DNA from: Lysobacter_L cavernae
GTDB taxonomy: Bacteria; Pseudomonadota; Gammaproteobacteria; Xanthomonadales; Xanthomonadaceae
Length of the DNA stretch: 64,000 bases
Assembly: GCF_042648505.1 (NCBI RefSeq)
Contig: NZ_JBHRXK010000003.1
Coordinates: forward strand, 434,001 to 498,000
Direction: 5' to 3'
Shown here: positions 7,845 to 16,573 of the stretch, piece by piece
How the letters are laid out: each line of letters opens with the position of its first letter
Numbering within the stretch: the first letter of the stretch is position 1
Program-made: the position numbers and the translations under genes
Notes under the pieces: generated by a model
Seen by the model: only the letters and a program-made list of their open reading frames with translations
Database searches by the model: none
Told to the model about the DNA's origin: nothing

Positions 7845-9374
7845 TCAAATCGCCTCAAGCCGCAACGCAATTCCCAGTCCCGCCATATCCTGCGGCTCGC
7901 CCTCGATGTCGGCGCGGATCAGCGGCCGCGACTCCAGCCAGCGCTTCGACACGGTCAGGGTGAGGCTGTTACCGTCGGCACGGGCGATGAGCTGCGGGAT
8001 CGGGTCCGCTTCGTGCGCGCGATGCAGCAGCACCGACAGCCGCAGCAGTGCAGAGGTGCGGCGCACGGCCGCAAGCAGGCGGTCGGGCAGGGCATCGAAC
8101 GCCGACTTGGGGATGCCGCGGCGGTGCGTGCGCACCAGCGCGGCGAGGAACTGCTGCTGCTGACGCGAGAAACCGGCGATATCGGAGTTCTCGACCACGT
8201 ACGACCCGTGCACGTGGTACTGGCTGTGGGCGATGGCGAGGCCAAGCTCGTGCAGGCGCGCGGCGCGCTGCAGCATCAGGCGGTCGTCGGCGTCGAGCAG
8301 CCAGTTGTCGGCGACCTGTTCGAACAGGTGCAGGGCGGTGTCCTCCACGCGCCGCGCCTGGGCATCGTCGATGCCGTAGCGCTGCATCAGTGCGGCGACC
8401 GAGGCATCGCGCGGGTCGTCGACGCCGCCGCGGCCGAGCATGTCGTAGAGCACGCCCTCGCGCATCGCCGCCTTGCTCACCGCCATGCGCTTGAGGCCCA
8501 GTGCGTCGAATGCGGCTTCCAGGATCAGCACGCCGCCGGCGATCACCGGGCGCCGCTCGGAGGACAGCCCGGGCAGGTCTATGGCTTCGATGCGGTCGGC
8601 CTGCAGCAGGCGGTCGCGCAATACCGGCAATGCCTCGGCGGTGACGGCGCCCTTGGTCAGCTTCATCGCCGCGCAGATCTCGCCGATCGCCTTGTTGGTG
8701 CCCGATGATCCCAGCGCCTCGTCCCAGCCCAGTGCGCGGTAGGTGCCGGCGAACTGCTGGAATTCGGCGGTGACCTCGGTCAGCGCCTCGCGCCATTTCT
8801 TCTTCGACAGCTTGCCGTTCTCGAAGAACCGGCGGGTGGTGGCGATGCAGCCCAGCTGCAGGCTTTCGCGCTCGATCGCCTCGAAGCCGGAGCCGATGAT
8901 GCATTCGGTCGAGCCGCCGCCGATGTCGATCACCATGCGCAGCTCGCCGGGCTTGGACGGCTGCGCGTGGGCGACGCCGAGGTAGATCAGGCGCGCCTCC
9001 TCGCGGCCGGCGACGATTTCGATGGCGTGGCCCAGCGCGGTTTCGGCCGGCATCAGGAATGCTTGCGGTGCTGCCAGGCGGCGCACGGTGTTGGTGGCGA
9101 TGGCACGCACGCGCTGCGGCGGGATGTCGCGGATGCGCTGGCCGAAGCGGGCCAGGCAGTCGATCGCGCGCTGGCGCACCTCGGGGGCGAGCCCGCCCTT
9201 GCGGTCCAGGCCCTCGGCCAGGCGCACGGTCTCGCGCAGCCGGTCGACGATGCGCAGCTGGCCGAGCACGTAGCGCGCGACCACCATGTGGAAACTGTTG
9301 GAGCCCAGGTCGACGGCGGCCAGCAAATCGCCGTCCGACAGCGGCAGCTTGCTGGTGGGGTAGGTATCACTCAT
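7845..9374 (-). CDS. ppx: Exopolyphosphatase (Ppx/GppA family)
   Basis: Cytoplasmic phosphatase (509 residues) that releases phosphate from the ends of polyphosphate and may also act on pppGpp. The N-terminal ASKHA fold shows the phosphate-binding motif AAVDLGSNSFH near residues 19-29, and the second phosphate loop VIDIGGGSTE is clear. The C-terminal half contains HD-like helices (RAARLHELGLAIAHSQYH). The start at 9374 is chosen as the first ATG before homology; an extension to 9437 would overlap ppk1. It lies 59 bases after ppk1 and closes the phoB-phoR-ppk1-ppx block, so both sides of polyphosphate turnover sit with the phosphate regulators. Confidence 0.93.
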   Translation of the reverse strand: MSDTYPTSKLPLSDGDLLAAVDLGSNSFHMVVARYVLGQLRIVDRLRETVRLAEGLDRKGGLAPEVRQRAIDCLARFGQRIRDIPPQRVRAIATNTVRRLAAPQAFLMPAETALGHAIEIVAGREEARLIYLGVAHAQPSKPGELRMVIDIGGGSTECIIGSGFEAIERESLQLGCIATTRRFFENGKLSKKKWREALTEVTAEFQQFAGTYRALGWDEALGSSGTNKAIGEICAAMKLTKGAVTAEALPVLRDRLLQADRIEAIDLPGLSSERRPVIAGGVLILEAAFDALGLKRMAVSKAAMREGVLYDMLGRGGVDDPRDASVAALMQRYGIDDAQARRVEDTALHLFEQVADNWLLDADDRLMLQRAARLHELGLAIAHSQYHVHGSYVVENSDIAGFSRQQQQFLAALVRTHRRGIPKSAFDALPDRLLAAVRRTSALLRLSVLLHRAHEADPIPQLIARADGNSLTLTVSKRWLESRPLIRADIEGEPQDMAGLGIALRLEAI

Positions 9375-9433
9375 CAGCAAATGATCCACGGTCGGGTGCG
9401 GCCACGTCCATCTCGGCAGCGCCCGGCCGTCCT

Positions 9434-11524
9434 TCATCCGCAGAGGTCGGCCAGCAGCGAGGCCTGTGCCGAATGCGGTGGGGCATCGCCCTGCGGGGTC
9501 ACGCGCCGGTAGCCGCCGTCCGATTGCAGCTCCCAGGCGTTGAGGTTGTCGGCCAGGTAATTGGCCAGCGCCTCATCAAAGACGCGCGCGGCCAGCTCCG
9601 GCACCAGGATCGGGAAACCGGTCTCGACCCGGCGCAGCAGGTTGCGCTCCAGCCAGTCGGCGCTGGAGCAGAACAGGTCGGGATCGCCGTCGTTGCCGAA
9701 CCAGTAGACGCGGTGGTGTTCGAGGAAGCGGCCGACGATCGAGCGCACCCGGATGTTGTCGGAGATGCCCGGCAGGCCCGGGCGCAGGGTGCAGGCGCCG
9801 CGCACGATCAGGTCGATCTGCACGCCGGCCTGCGAGGCCAGGTAGAGCGCGCGGATCACCTGCGGCTCGTTGAGGGCGTTCATCTTGGCGATGATGCGGG
9901 CCGGCTTGCCGGCCTTGGCGTGGCGGGTCTCGCGGTCGATGCGCTTGAGCACGCCGGCGTGCAGGGTGAAGGGCGACTGCAGCAGGCGCTTGAGCTTGAT
10001 CAGCGGTGCCAGCCCCGACAGCTGCTGGAAGATCTGGTGGACGTCGGCGCCGATGTCGGGATCGGCGGTGAGCAGGCCGAAGTCGGTGTACACGCGCGCG
10101 GTGCCGCTGTGGTAGTTGCCGGTGCCCAGGTGCACGTAGCGGCGCAGCTTGCGGCCCTCGCGGCGCACGATCAGCAGCATCTTGGCGTGGGTCTTGTAGC
10201 CGACCACGCCGTACACCACCTGCACGCCGGCGTCCTGCAGGCGGTCGGCGAGGCCGAGGTTGGCCTCCTCGTCGAAGCGCGCGCGCAGTTCGACCACCAC
10301 GGTCACGTCCTTGCCGTTGCGCGCGGCCTGCACCAACTGCTCGACGATCGGCGAGTCCTTGCCGGCGCGGTACAGGGTCTGCTTGATCGCCAGTACGTTG
10401 GGGTCTTCAGCGGCCTGCTTGATCAGCTCAAGCACCGGCGCGAACGAGTCGAACGGGTGGTGCAGCAGCACGTCGCCGTCGCTGATGCGATCGAAGATGG
10501 TTTCGCTGTCGCGCAGCAGGCGCGGCTGGAACGGCGGGAACTTCAGCTCCGGGCGCTGTACCAGGTCGTAGACCTGGATCACGCGGTTGAGATTGACCGG
10601 GCCGTTGATGCGGTAGACCGCGTTCTCGGGCAGGTCGAAGTTTTCCAGCAGCGTGCGCACGATCGGGGGCGGACACTGCTCGGCGATCTCCAGCCGCATC
10701 GCGCGCAGGTAGCCGCGCCCGACCAGCTCGTCGCGCAGTGCCAGCGCTAGGTTCTCGACCTCGTCCTCGTCGACGATCAGCTCGGAATTGCGGGTGACGC
10801 GGAATTGATAGGCACCCTTGACCTTCATCCCCGGGAACAGCTCGTCGACGAACACCGACAGCACCGAGGACAGGAACACGAAATCGTGCGGCCCGCCGGA
10901 GATCGACTCCGGCAGCTGGATGATGCGCGGCAGCGAGCGCGGCGCGCGCACGATCGCAAGATGGCCGGCGCGGCCGAACGCGTCCTTGCCCTCCAGCACC
11001 ACGACGATGTTCAACGACTTGTTGAGGATCTTCGGGAACGGGTGCGCTGGATCGAGGCCGAGCGGCGACAGCACCGGCATGATCTCGTCGCGGAAATAGG
11101 CGCGCAGCCATTGCGTCTGGCGCTCGTCCCAGGCGTCGCGGCTGAGCACGCGCACGCCGGCGTCGCCCAAGGCCGGGCGCAGTATCTCGTTCCAGCATTC
11201 GTACTGCGCCTTCACCAGCTCGGCGGCGCGGTCATGGATGCGCGACAGCACGGTCGCCGGTGGCAGGCCGTCGGCGCCGGGGGCGAGGCCCAGGTCCTGG
11301 GCATGGCGCAGGGTGCCGGCGCGGATCTCGAAGAATTCGTCGAGGTTGGTGCAGGAGATGCACAGGTAGCGCAGGCGTTCGAGCAGCGGCACCTGCGGGT
11401 CCTGCGCCTGTGCCAGCACGCGGAAATTGAAGTCAAGCTGCGACAGCTCGCGGTTGAAGTACAGGTTGCTGTCGCGCAGCGGATCGGTGTCGAGGGTGGC
11501 GGTGTCTACGGCGGCGGCATTCAT
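9434..11524 (-). CDS. ppk1: Polyphosphate kinase 1
   Basis: Makes long-chain polyphosphate from ATP reversibly. The 696 residues match the usual length. The N-domain begins with YFNRELSQLDFNFRVL, and the catalytic core has GYKTHAKM, whose His446 is the likely autophosphorylated residue. The core continues with YVHLGTGNYH and the late segment VYWFGNDGDPDLFCSSADW. Its ATG overlaps the phoR stop by 4 bases, so translation is coupled to phoR and expression is likely to rise under phosphate limitation through the Pho box before phoB. Confidence 0.96.
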   Translation of the reverse strand: MNAAAVDTATLDTDPLRDSNLYFNRELSQLDFNFRVLAQAQDPQVPLLERLRYLCISCTNLDEFFEIRAGTLRHAQDLGLAPGADGLPPATVLSRIHDRAAELVKAQYECWNEILRPALGDAGVRVLSRDAWDERQTQWLRAYFRDEIMPVLSPLGLDPAHPFPKILNKSLNIVVVLEGKDAFGRAGHLAIVRAPRSLPRIIQLPESISGGPHDFVFLSSVLSVFVDELFPGMKVKGAYQFRVTRNSELIVDEDEVENLALALRDELVGRGYLRAMRLEIAEQCPPPIVRTLLENFDLPENAVYRINGPVNLNRVIQVYDLVQRPELKFPPFQPRLLRDSETIFDRISDGDVLLHHPFDSFAPVLELIKQAAEDPNVLAIKQTLYRAGKDSPIVEQLVQAARNGKDVTVVVELRARFDEEANLGLADRLQDAGVQVVYGVVGYKTHAKMLLIVRREGRKLRRYVHLGTGNYHSGTARVYTDFGLLTADPDIGADVHQIFQQLSGLAPLIKLKRLLQSPFTLHAGVLKRIDRETRHAKAGKPARIIAKMNALNEPQVIRALYLASQAGVQIDLIVRGACTLRPGLPGISDNIRVRSIVGRFLEHHRVYWFGNDGDPDLFCSSADWLERNLLRRVETGFPILVPELAARVFDEALANYLADNLNAWELQSDGGYRRVTPQGDAPPHSAQASLLADLCG

Positions 11525-12855
11525 GGCAAAGCCTCGGACAGCGCGAAATCATCGCGCCGGCGCACGCGTTCGGCGCCGAAATGGCAGGAGAAAGTGCTGC
11601 CGCGCCCGACCTCGCTGGAGATTTCCAGCCGCGCCTGGTGCAGGTTCAGCACGTGCTTGACGATCGACAGGCCCAGGCCGGTGCCGCCGCTCTCGCGCGA
11701 GCGGCTGGTGGAGACGCGATAGAAGCGCTCGGTGATACGCGGCAGGTGCGCGGGCGGGATGCCATAGCCGCTGTCGGCGACCTCGAGCACGACGCCGCGG
11801 CCGTGCGCCTCCGGACGGAAGCGCACACGGATGCTGCCGCCGGCCGGGGTGTAACGGATCGCGTTGCCGACCAGGTTGGAGAAGGCGCTGTGCAGTTCCT
11901 TGTTGGAACCCCACAGGTCGACGCCGGCGCTGTCTTCCACGGTGATCTCGTGGCGGCCCTGGCTCAAGGCCGCGGCTTCGCGTTTGAGCGTGGACAGCAT
12001 CGGCGCCATCGCCACGGTTTCCTCGCCGGGCAGGCTGTCCTGCGATTCCAGCCGCGACAGCATCAGCAGGTCCTCGACCAGCTGGGTCATGCGCTGCGAC
12101 TGGCGCTGCATCTCGGCCAGCATCGGCGCCCAGTCCGGGTGCTCGCTCGGGTCGAGCATGTCGAGGTAGCCGTGGACCACGGTCAGCGGCGTGCGCAGTT
12201 CGTGCGAGACGTTGGCGACGAAATCGCGGCGCATCTGCTCCAGTTGCAGCAGGCGGCTGACGTCGCGCGCGACCAGCAGCCACAGGTCGTCCGAGTAGGG
12301 GATCAGGCGCAGGCTCAGGGTGACCGCTGGATTCCAGGGCGAGGTCACCTCCAGCGCCTCGGCGTTGCGCCCCGCCGCCAGCCAGTGCGCCAGCTGCAGC
12401 GGTTGCAGGCGCTGCACCAGCGGCGCGCCGATATCGCGCGGGTAGTGCAGGCCGAACAGGCCGGTCGCGGCCTCGTTGAACCACGCGATGCGCTGGCTGT
12501 TGCGTTCGACCACCACGATCGCATCGGGCAGGGCCGCGGCGGCGGCGCGGTAGGCGCGCAGCATCTCGATCAGGCGCTTCTTGCGGCCGCGCATCTCCGA
12601 CTGGCTGCGGTGCAGCAGGCGGTCAAGCTCGTTCCAGATGCCCTCACCGAGCGGCGGTGTCAGCCGCTGTCGTGCGGTCAGCCGCAGCAGCACGTTGCGC
12701 AGCCGCCAGTAGTGCCAGGCGACCACGCCCAGTGCAGCCAGCGTCACCACCGGCCACGGATGACCGATCAGCACGCCGACGATGGCGGCGACGGCCAGGA
12801 TCAGGGCGAGTTGGCCGAGGGTGCGAAACCAGGCGAAGCGGGCGCGGGGTGGCAT
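11521..12855 (-). CDS. phoR: Phosphate regulon sensor histidine kinase PhoR
   Basis: Inner-membrane histidine kinase (444 residues) that controls PhoB according to phosphate status. Two hydrophobic segments lie at about 14-31 and 35-50 with almost no periplasmic loop, as in other PhoR proteins that sense through the Pst system. A PAS domain follows (about 105-200). The phosphoacceptor is His218 in FVANVSHELRTPL. N, G1 and G2 boxes follow (NLVGNAIRYTPAGG, DSGYGIP, GGTGLGLSIVKH). The ATG at 12855 is used; a TTG two codons earlier is possible. phoB lies 142 bases upstream, and ppk1 overlaps the end. Confidence 0.93.
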   Translation of the reverse strand: MPPRARFAWFRTLGQLALILAVAAIVGVLIGHPWPVVTLAALGVVAWHYWRLRNVLLRLTARQRLTPPLGEGIWNELDRLLHRSQSEMRGRKKRLIEMLRAYRAAAAALPDAIVVVERNSQRIAWFNEAATGLFGLHYPRDIGAPLVQRLQPLQLAHWLAAGRNAEALEVTSPWNPAVTLSLRLIPYSDDLWLLVARDVSRLLQLEQMRRDFVANVSHELRTPLTVVHGYLDMLDPSEHPDWAPMLAEMQRQSQRMTQLVEDLLMLSRLESQDSLPGEETVAMAPMLSTLKREAAALSQGRHEITVEDSAGVDLWGSNKELHSAFSNLVGNAIRYTPAGGSIRVRFRPEAHGRGVVLEVADSGYGIPPAHLPRITERFYRVSTSRSRESGGTGLGLSIVKHVLNLHQARLEISSEVGRGSTFSCHFGAERVRRRDDFALSEALP

Positions 12856-12910
12856 GGCCAAGAAGACTAGTAACCCAGGTGATCAGGTGCATTCCGAGCG
12901 TAGCAGGGAA

Positions 12911-12940
12911 GCGCGCCACCGCCAGCCGGCAGTGGCGCGC
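12911..12940 (-). other. Stem-loop between phoB and phoR
   Basis: Perfect 9-base stem GCGCGCCAC/GTGGCGCGC with a 12-base loop in the 142-base phoB-phoR gap. No T-run follows on the minus strand, so it is not a classical terminator. It could instead protect the upstream message or dampen readthrough into phoR-ppk1-ppx. Confidence 0.55.
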
Positions 12941-12997
12941 AGTGCCCACTGCGTCGCGAATGAAAGGGGGCGGGAGGCATCGTCGGCCTCCTGCGTG

Positions 12998-13705
12998 TCA
13001 TGCCGCCAGCGAGGCGGAGAAGCGGTAACCGGCGCCGCGCACGGTCTGCACCATGCCATCGAGCTGGTGCGGTTCCAGGGTCTTGCGCAAGCGGCGGATG
13101 TGCACGTCGACGGTGCGCTCCTCGACGTAGACGCTACCGCCCCAGACATGATCGAGCAGTTGCGTGCGCGAGTACACGCGCTCGGGGTGGGTCATGAAGA
13201 AATGCAGCAGGCGGTATTCGGTCGGGCCGATCTGCACCGGCTGGTCGCTGCCGTCGGCCTGGGCGAACACACGGTGGGCGGCGCCGTCGATGCGCAGCGA
13301 ACCGATGCCGACGCTGCCGTCCTCGTCGTCCTCGCGCGAGCGGCGCAGCACCGCGCGGATGCGGGCCAGCAGTTCGCGGGCGGAAAAGGGTTTCACGACA
13401 TAGTCGTCGACGCCCGCCTCGAGCCCGCCGACGCGGTCGTTCTCCTCGCCGCGCGCGGTCAGCATGATGATCGGCACCTCGCGGGTGAGCTGTTCCTTGC
13501 GCCAGCGCCGGGCCAGTTCCAGGCCGCTGGTGCCGGGCAGCATCCAGTCGAGCAGGATCAGGTCGGGCACGCGGTCGGCGATGGCCGCCTGCGCCTCGCG
13601 GGCATCGCCGGCATGGACCGGGTCGTACTCGCCCTTGCGCAGGGCGAACGACACCATGTCGCGGATCGCGGGTTCGTCTTCAACAATCAGGATGCGCTTC
13701 TGCAC
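12998..13705 (-). CDS. phoB: Phosphate regulon response regulator PhoB
   Basis: OmpR/PhoB-type transcription factor of 235 residues that activates phosphate-starvation genes when phosphorylated by PhoR. The receiver domain has the acidic pair near the start (VEDEP), phospho-acceptor Asp53 in LLDWMLPG and Lys105 in VVKPF. The C-terminal winged helix carries SRTQLLDHVWG, ERTVDVHIRRLRKTL and VRGAGYRF. The GTG at 13705 gives the family's usual N-terminus (MQKRILIVEDE) and length. A longer frame from 13789 would run through the predicted Pho box and promoter, so it is rejected. Confidence 0.95.
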   Translation of the reverse strand: MQKRILIVEDEPAIRDMVSFALRKGEYDPVHAGDAREAQAAIADRVPDLILLDWMLPGTSGLELARRWRKEQLTREVPIIMLTARGEENDRVGGLEAGVDDYVVKPFSARELLARIRAVLRRSREDDEDGSVGIGSLRIDGAAHRVFAQADGSDQPVQIGPTEYRLLHFFMTHPERVYSRTQLLDHVWGGSVYVEERTVDVHIRRLRKTLEPHQLDGMVQTVRGAGYRFSASLAA

Positions 13706-13750
13706 ACGGTCACCGGGGGAAGAGACTGGAAGGTCCTTGAAGCCGCGCCA

Positions 13751-13783
13751 GTACACTACCGTTTTGTGACGGCGGCATGACAG
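13751..13783 (-). promoter_or_regulatory. Pho box upstream of phoB
   Basis: On the minus strand, three 11-base units follow each other: CTGTCATgccg, CCGTCACaaaa and CGGTAGTgtac. The first two (13766-13783) match the PhoB consensus CTGTCAT-N4-CTGTCAC at 13 of 14 positions; the third is degenerate. The site lies 46-78 bases before the GTG of phoB, the right place for autoregulation of phoB and the downstream phoR-ppk1-ppx genes. Confidence 0.7.
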
Positions 13784-13824
13784 CGTCACGCCGCGGTCGT
13801 GTGGACGCCGGCATCGCGCAGCGT

Positions 13825-15474
13825 CTAGCGGCGGCGCAGGTCCTCGTCGCGGATGCCCTGACGCTTGAGTTCGAGCACGGTCGGGGTGATCGCGGCGATC
13901 CGCGCCTCGATGCGGGCGCGGGCGTAATAGTCCAGGTCCGAGCGCTTCTTGAGCGTATTCAGCTGCACCAGCGCCTGCTCCGGGCGGCCGCCGAGATAGG
14001 CTGCCTCGGCATAGGCCTCGCCGGCGCGGATCGGGTCGCCGGCGATCTCGCAGGCGCGGGCGAACACGCGCTGGAACACGGCGTCGTCACCGGAGTTGCC
14101 CAGCAGCGGTCGCAGCACCGCCTGCGCGCGCTTGCCGGCGTCGACGGTGTTGCGTTCGCCGAGCACCTGGGCGTAGGTCAGCGCCACGGCGCGGTTGTTT
14201 GGGGTCTGCCGCAGCAACGCCTCGAAGCGGGCATCGGCCGCGGCCGCCTTGCCGGTTTTCGCCTCGGCCTCGGCCAGGGCCAGGGTCAGCCAGCTGTCGC
14301 CCGGATGCCTGGCGAGCAACTCCGCCAGCACCGGCACTGCGGTCGCGGCCTGGTTGGCCCGCAGCCGCGCCAGCGACGAGCCATACCGTTGCGCGTCGTC
14401 GAGCTTGCCGCCGTTGCCGATCCGCTCGTACTCGCGGATCGCGTCCTGCGGGGTGTTGGCGCTGAACACGCGCAGGCGTTCGCGGGCGTATTCGAAGCGG
14501 CCGGTGGTGCCGGTCGTGACGGCCGCACTCAGGTCGGTCGTGATGTGCTTCGGCAGCAGCGGGTTGAGCACGCCGTCGCTGCCGAACTGCGGCTTCGCGG
14601 CAGTGTCGCGCCGGCACTGCGCCGGACCGTCCGGGTCGCGCACGCACACCTCGCTGGTGCCCGATTCGCGGCGCATCCGCTGCGCACGGTCCTTGGCCTC
14701 GGTGATGCGGGTGATGGTGACCGGGTGGGTCATCAGCCAGTCGGGCGCTTCGCCCCAGTAGTTGGCGCCGTTGCTGCGCGAGCGCGCCTGCATGGTGGCG
14801 AAGAAGTCCGCCATCGCCATCGGGTCGTAGTCGCTGCGGTTCAGGGTCTGGATGCCGAGGCGGTCGGCCTCCGATTCGTTGGAGCGGGTGTAGTCGATCT
14901 GGCGCTGCTGCATCAGGCCCATCGCACCGGCCATCGCCGCCTGCGCGGCGTCGTCGGAGGAATTGCCACCGGCGGCCTGGGCGGCGACGATCGCGCCAAG
15001 CATCGCCAGCAGGATCGGCAACTGGTCACGCTGGGCGCGCTCGACACCGCGCAGGACGTGTTGCTGGGTGACGTGGGCGATTTCGTGGGCGATCACACCG
15101 GCGACCTCGTCCTCGCGCTCGGCGGCCAGCACCAGGCCGGAATTGACGCCGATGTAGCCGCCCAGGGTGGCGAAGGCATTGATCTGCCGCTCGCGCAGCA
15201 TGAAGAAGGTGAACGGCTGGCGTGGCCGGTCACTGTTGGCGGCCAGGCGCGTGCCGAGGGTGTCGAGCCAGCTGTCGATCAGCGGGTCCTCGAGCAGATA
15301 GTCGTAGTGGCGCAGCTGCGCCAGCATCATCGCGCCGTATTCCCCCTGCTGACTTGGCGTCAGCAATTCGCCGGCGGAGGAGCCGATGTCGGGCAGGCTC
15401 GACTCCTGCGCCGGTGCGCACAGGCTGGCGACGGCGAGGGTGATGGCGGCAGTGAGCAGGGCGATGCGGCGCAA
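13825..15474 (-). CDS. bepA: Beta-barrel assembly-enhancing protease (M48)
   Basis: Periplasmic zinc metalloprotease with TPR repeats that helps mature LptD and clears misassembled outer-membrane proteins. The signal peptide is clear (RRIALLTAAITLAVASLCAPAQ). The active site is HEIAH at residues 130-134, with the third zinc ligand in NESEADRLG. The C-terminal half (about 340-549) is helical and TPR-like. Two starts are possible: TTG at 15474, with GAGGGG 9 bases upstream and the signal peptide directly after, or GTG at 15510. The TTG is preferred, giving 549 residues. It is read away from the divergent grxC gene. Confidence 0.88.
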   Translation of the reverse strand: MRRIALLTAAITLAVASLCAPAQESSLPDIGSSAGELLTPSQQGEYGAMMLAQLRHYDYLLEDPLIDSWLDTLGTRLAANSDRPRQPFTFFMLRERQINAFATLGGYIGVNSGLVLAAEREDEVAGVIAHEIAHVTQQHVLRGVERAQRDQLPILLAMLGAIVAAQAAGGNSSDDAAQAAMAGAMGLMQQRQIDYTRSNESEADRLGIQTLNRSDYDPMAMADFFATMQARSRSNGANYWGEAPDWLMTHPVTITRITEAKDRAQRMRRESGTSEVCVRDPDGPAQCRRDTAAKPQFGSDGVLNPLLPKHITTDLSAAVTTGTTGRFEYARERLRVFSANTPQDAIREYERIGNGGKLDDAQRYGSSLARLRANQAATAVPVLAELLARHPGDSWLTLALAEAEAKTGKAAAADARFEALLRQTPNNRAVALTYAQVLGERNTVDAGKRAQAVLRPLLGNSGDDAVFQRVFARACEIAGDPIRAGEAYAEAAYLGGRPEQALVQLNTLKKRSDLDYYARARIEARIAAITPTVLELKRQGIRDEDLRRR

Positions 15475-15710
15475 GCTGTAGGTCCCCTCAAGGGCGGTTC
15501 TTGGTGGCACGTGACGCTGCCGGCAGGATGGGGGCAGGCCTTCGGGCCGGGGTGAATCGCAAGTTAACTAAACCGGCTGGATCGGCCCGGGCCCGCCGCG
15601 CCGGGTGCGTGCGTGGAACTTCAGTATTCCGCGGATGGGCTGGAAATGGGGTCGGCGCGGGCCCATATTCGACCACAGCCGCATTCATGAGTTCCTGCAG
15701 GAGAACCGTT

Positions 15711-16010
15711 TTGAACAACAGCGTCTTGAGCGAGCGCACCGCCACCGCGCCCGAGATCATCATCTATACCACTGCGATCTGCCCCTATTGCGTCGCGGCC
15801 AAGAACTTCCTCAAGAGCAAGGGGCAGCACTGGACCGAGGTCCGCATCGACCTGGATCCGGTCGAGCGCGAGAAGATGCTGGCGCGGACCAGGCGCACCA
15901 GCGTGCCGCAGATTTTCATCGGCGATACCCATGTCGGCGGCTACGACGACATGATCGCGCTGCATCGCCAGGGCGGGCTGGAACCGCTGCTGGCCGGGGA
16001 CGTGGCATGA
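15711..16010 (+). CDS. grxC: Glutaredoxin 3
   Basis: Small cytoplasmic thiol-disulfide oxidoreductase (99 residues) that uses glutathione. The dithiol centre is Cys24-Pro-Tyr-Cys27, the cis-proline loop is TSVPQIFI (Pro66) and the glutathione-contact GG pair is at 76-77 (HVGGYDD). The TTG start at 15711 is supported by AGGAG at 15699-15703 with 7-base spacing; longer upstream frames have no family similarity. The stop overlaps the next gene by 4 bases, so the two are coupled. Confidence 0.93.
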   Translation: MNNSVLSERTATAPEIIIYTTAICPYCVAAKNFLKSKGQHWTEVRIDLDPVEREKMLARTRRTSVPQIFIGDTHVGGYDDMIALHRQGGLEPLLAGDVA

Positions 16011-16426
16011 GCGCTGGCAAGACCGAGGGCGAGTCTTCCGACGCGAACGAAGGCGACCGCCTCGCCGAGTTCACCGCATTCCGCAAGCGCATGAACGAGC
16101 GCATCCTGGCCGAACCCAACCAGGTCGTGCGCCGCTTCTTCGCGCTCGACACCCAGACCTACCAGGCCGGCGCGCTCGACGTGAAGACCAAGGAGCTGTT
16201 GGGCCTGGTCGCGTCGCTGGTGCTGCGCTGCGACGACTGCATCAGCTACCACGTCGCCCAGTGCAAGGAGGCCGGCGTCAACCGCGACGAGATGTTCGAG
16301 GCGTTCTCGGTGGGACTGGTCGTGGGCGGTTCGATCGTGATCCCGCACCTGCGTCGTGCGGTCGATTTTCTCGATCGACTGGAGCAGGGCGAAGCCGCCG
16401 CACCGGCCGGCCACGACCACGGCTGA
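16007..16426 (+). CDS. Carboxymuconolactone decarboxylase / AhpD-like protein
   Basis: Helical protein of 139 residues in the CMD family. It has the redox signature Cys75-x2-Cys78-x3-His82 (CDDCISYH), which in AhpD-like members forms a peroxidase-type thiol site rather than a decarboxylase site. The C-terminal tail is rich in Ala, Gly and His. The ATG overlaps the grxC stop, so a thiol-redox role alongside glutaredoxin is a fair inference. The physiological substrate is unknown. Confidence 0.8.
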   Translation: MSAGKTEGESSDANEGDRLAEFTAFRKRMNERILAEPNQVVRRFFALDTQTYQAGALDVKTKELLGLVASLVLRCDDCISYHVAQCKEAGVNRDEMFEAFSVGLVVGGSIVIPHLRRAVDFLDRLEQGEAAAPAGHDHG

Positions 16427-16435
16427 GGCCCCTGA

Positions 16436-16455
16436 AAGCCCGCTACAGCGGGCTT
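16436..16455 (+). terminator. Stem-loop after the CMD gene
   Basis: Arms AAGCCCGC and GCGGGCTT around TACA, 9 bases past the stop. There is no T-run, so termination may be inefficient. Confidence 0.5.
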
Positions 16456-16573
16456 CGACCAAAGTCACGGGGTTCCGCGCCTGCAGGCCGGGACCGCTTC
16501 CGGCATAATTAATGGGCTAACCATTCGGCGCCGTACTTCGTACACCGCGCCCATCAGCTGGAAGAAATCCCTT

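Noticed and set aside
13706..13789. Longer PhoB start
   Set aside because: The extra residues match no PhoB, and the DNA there is the Pho box and promoter.
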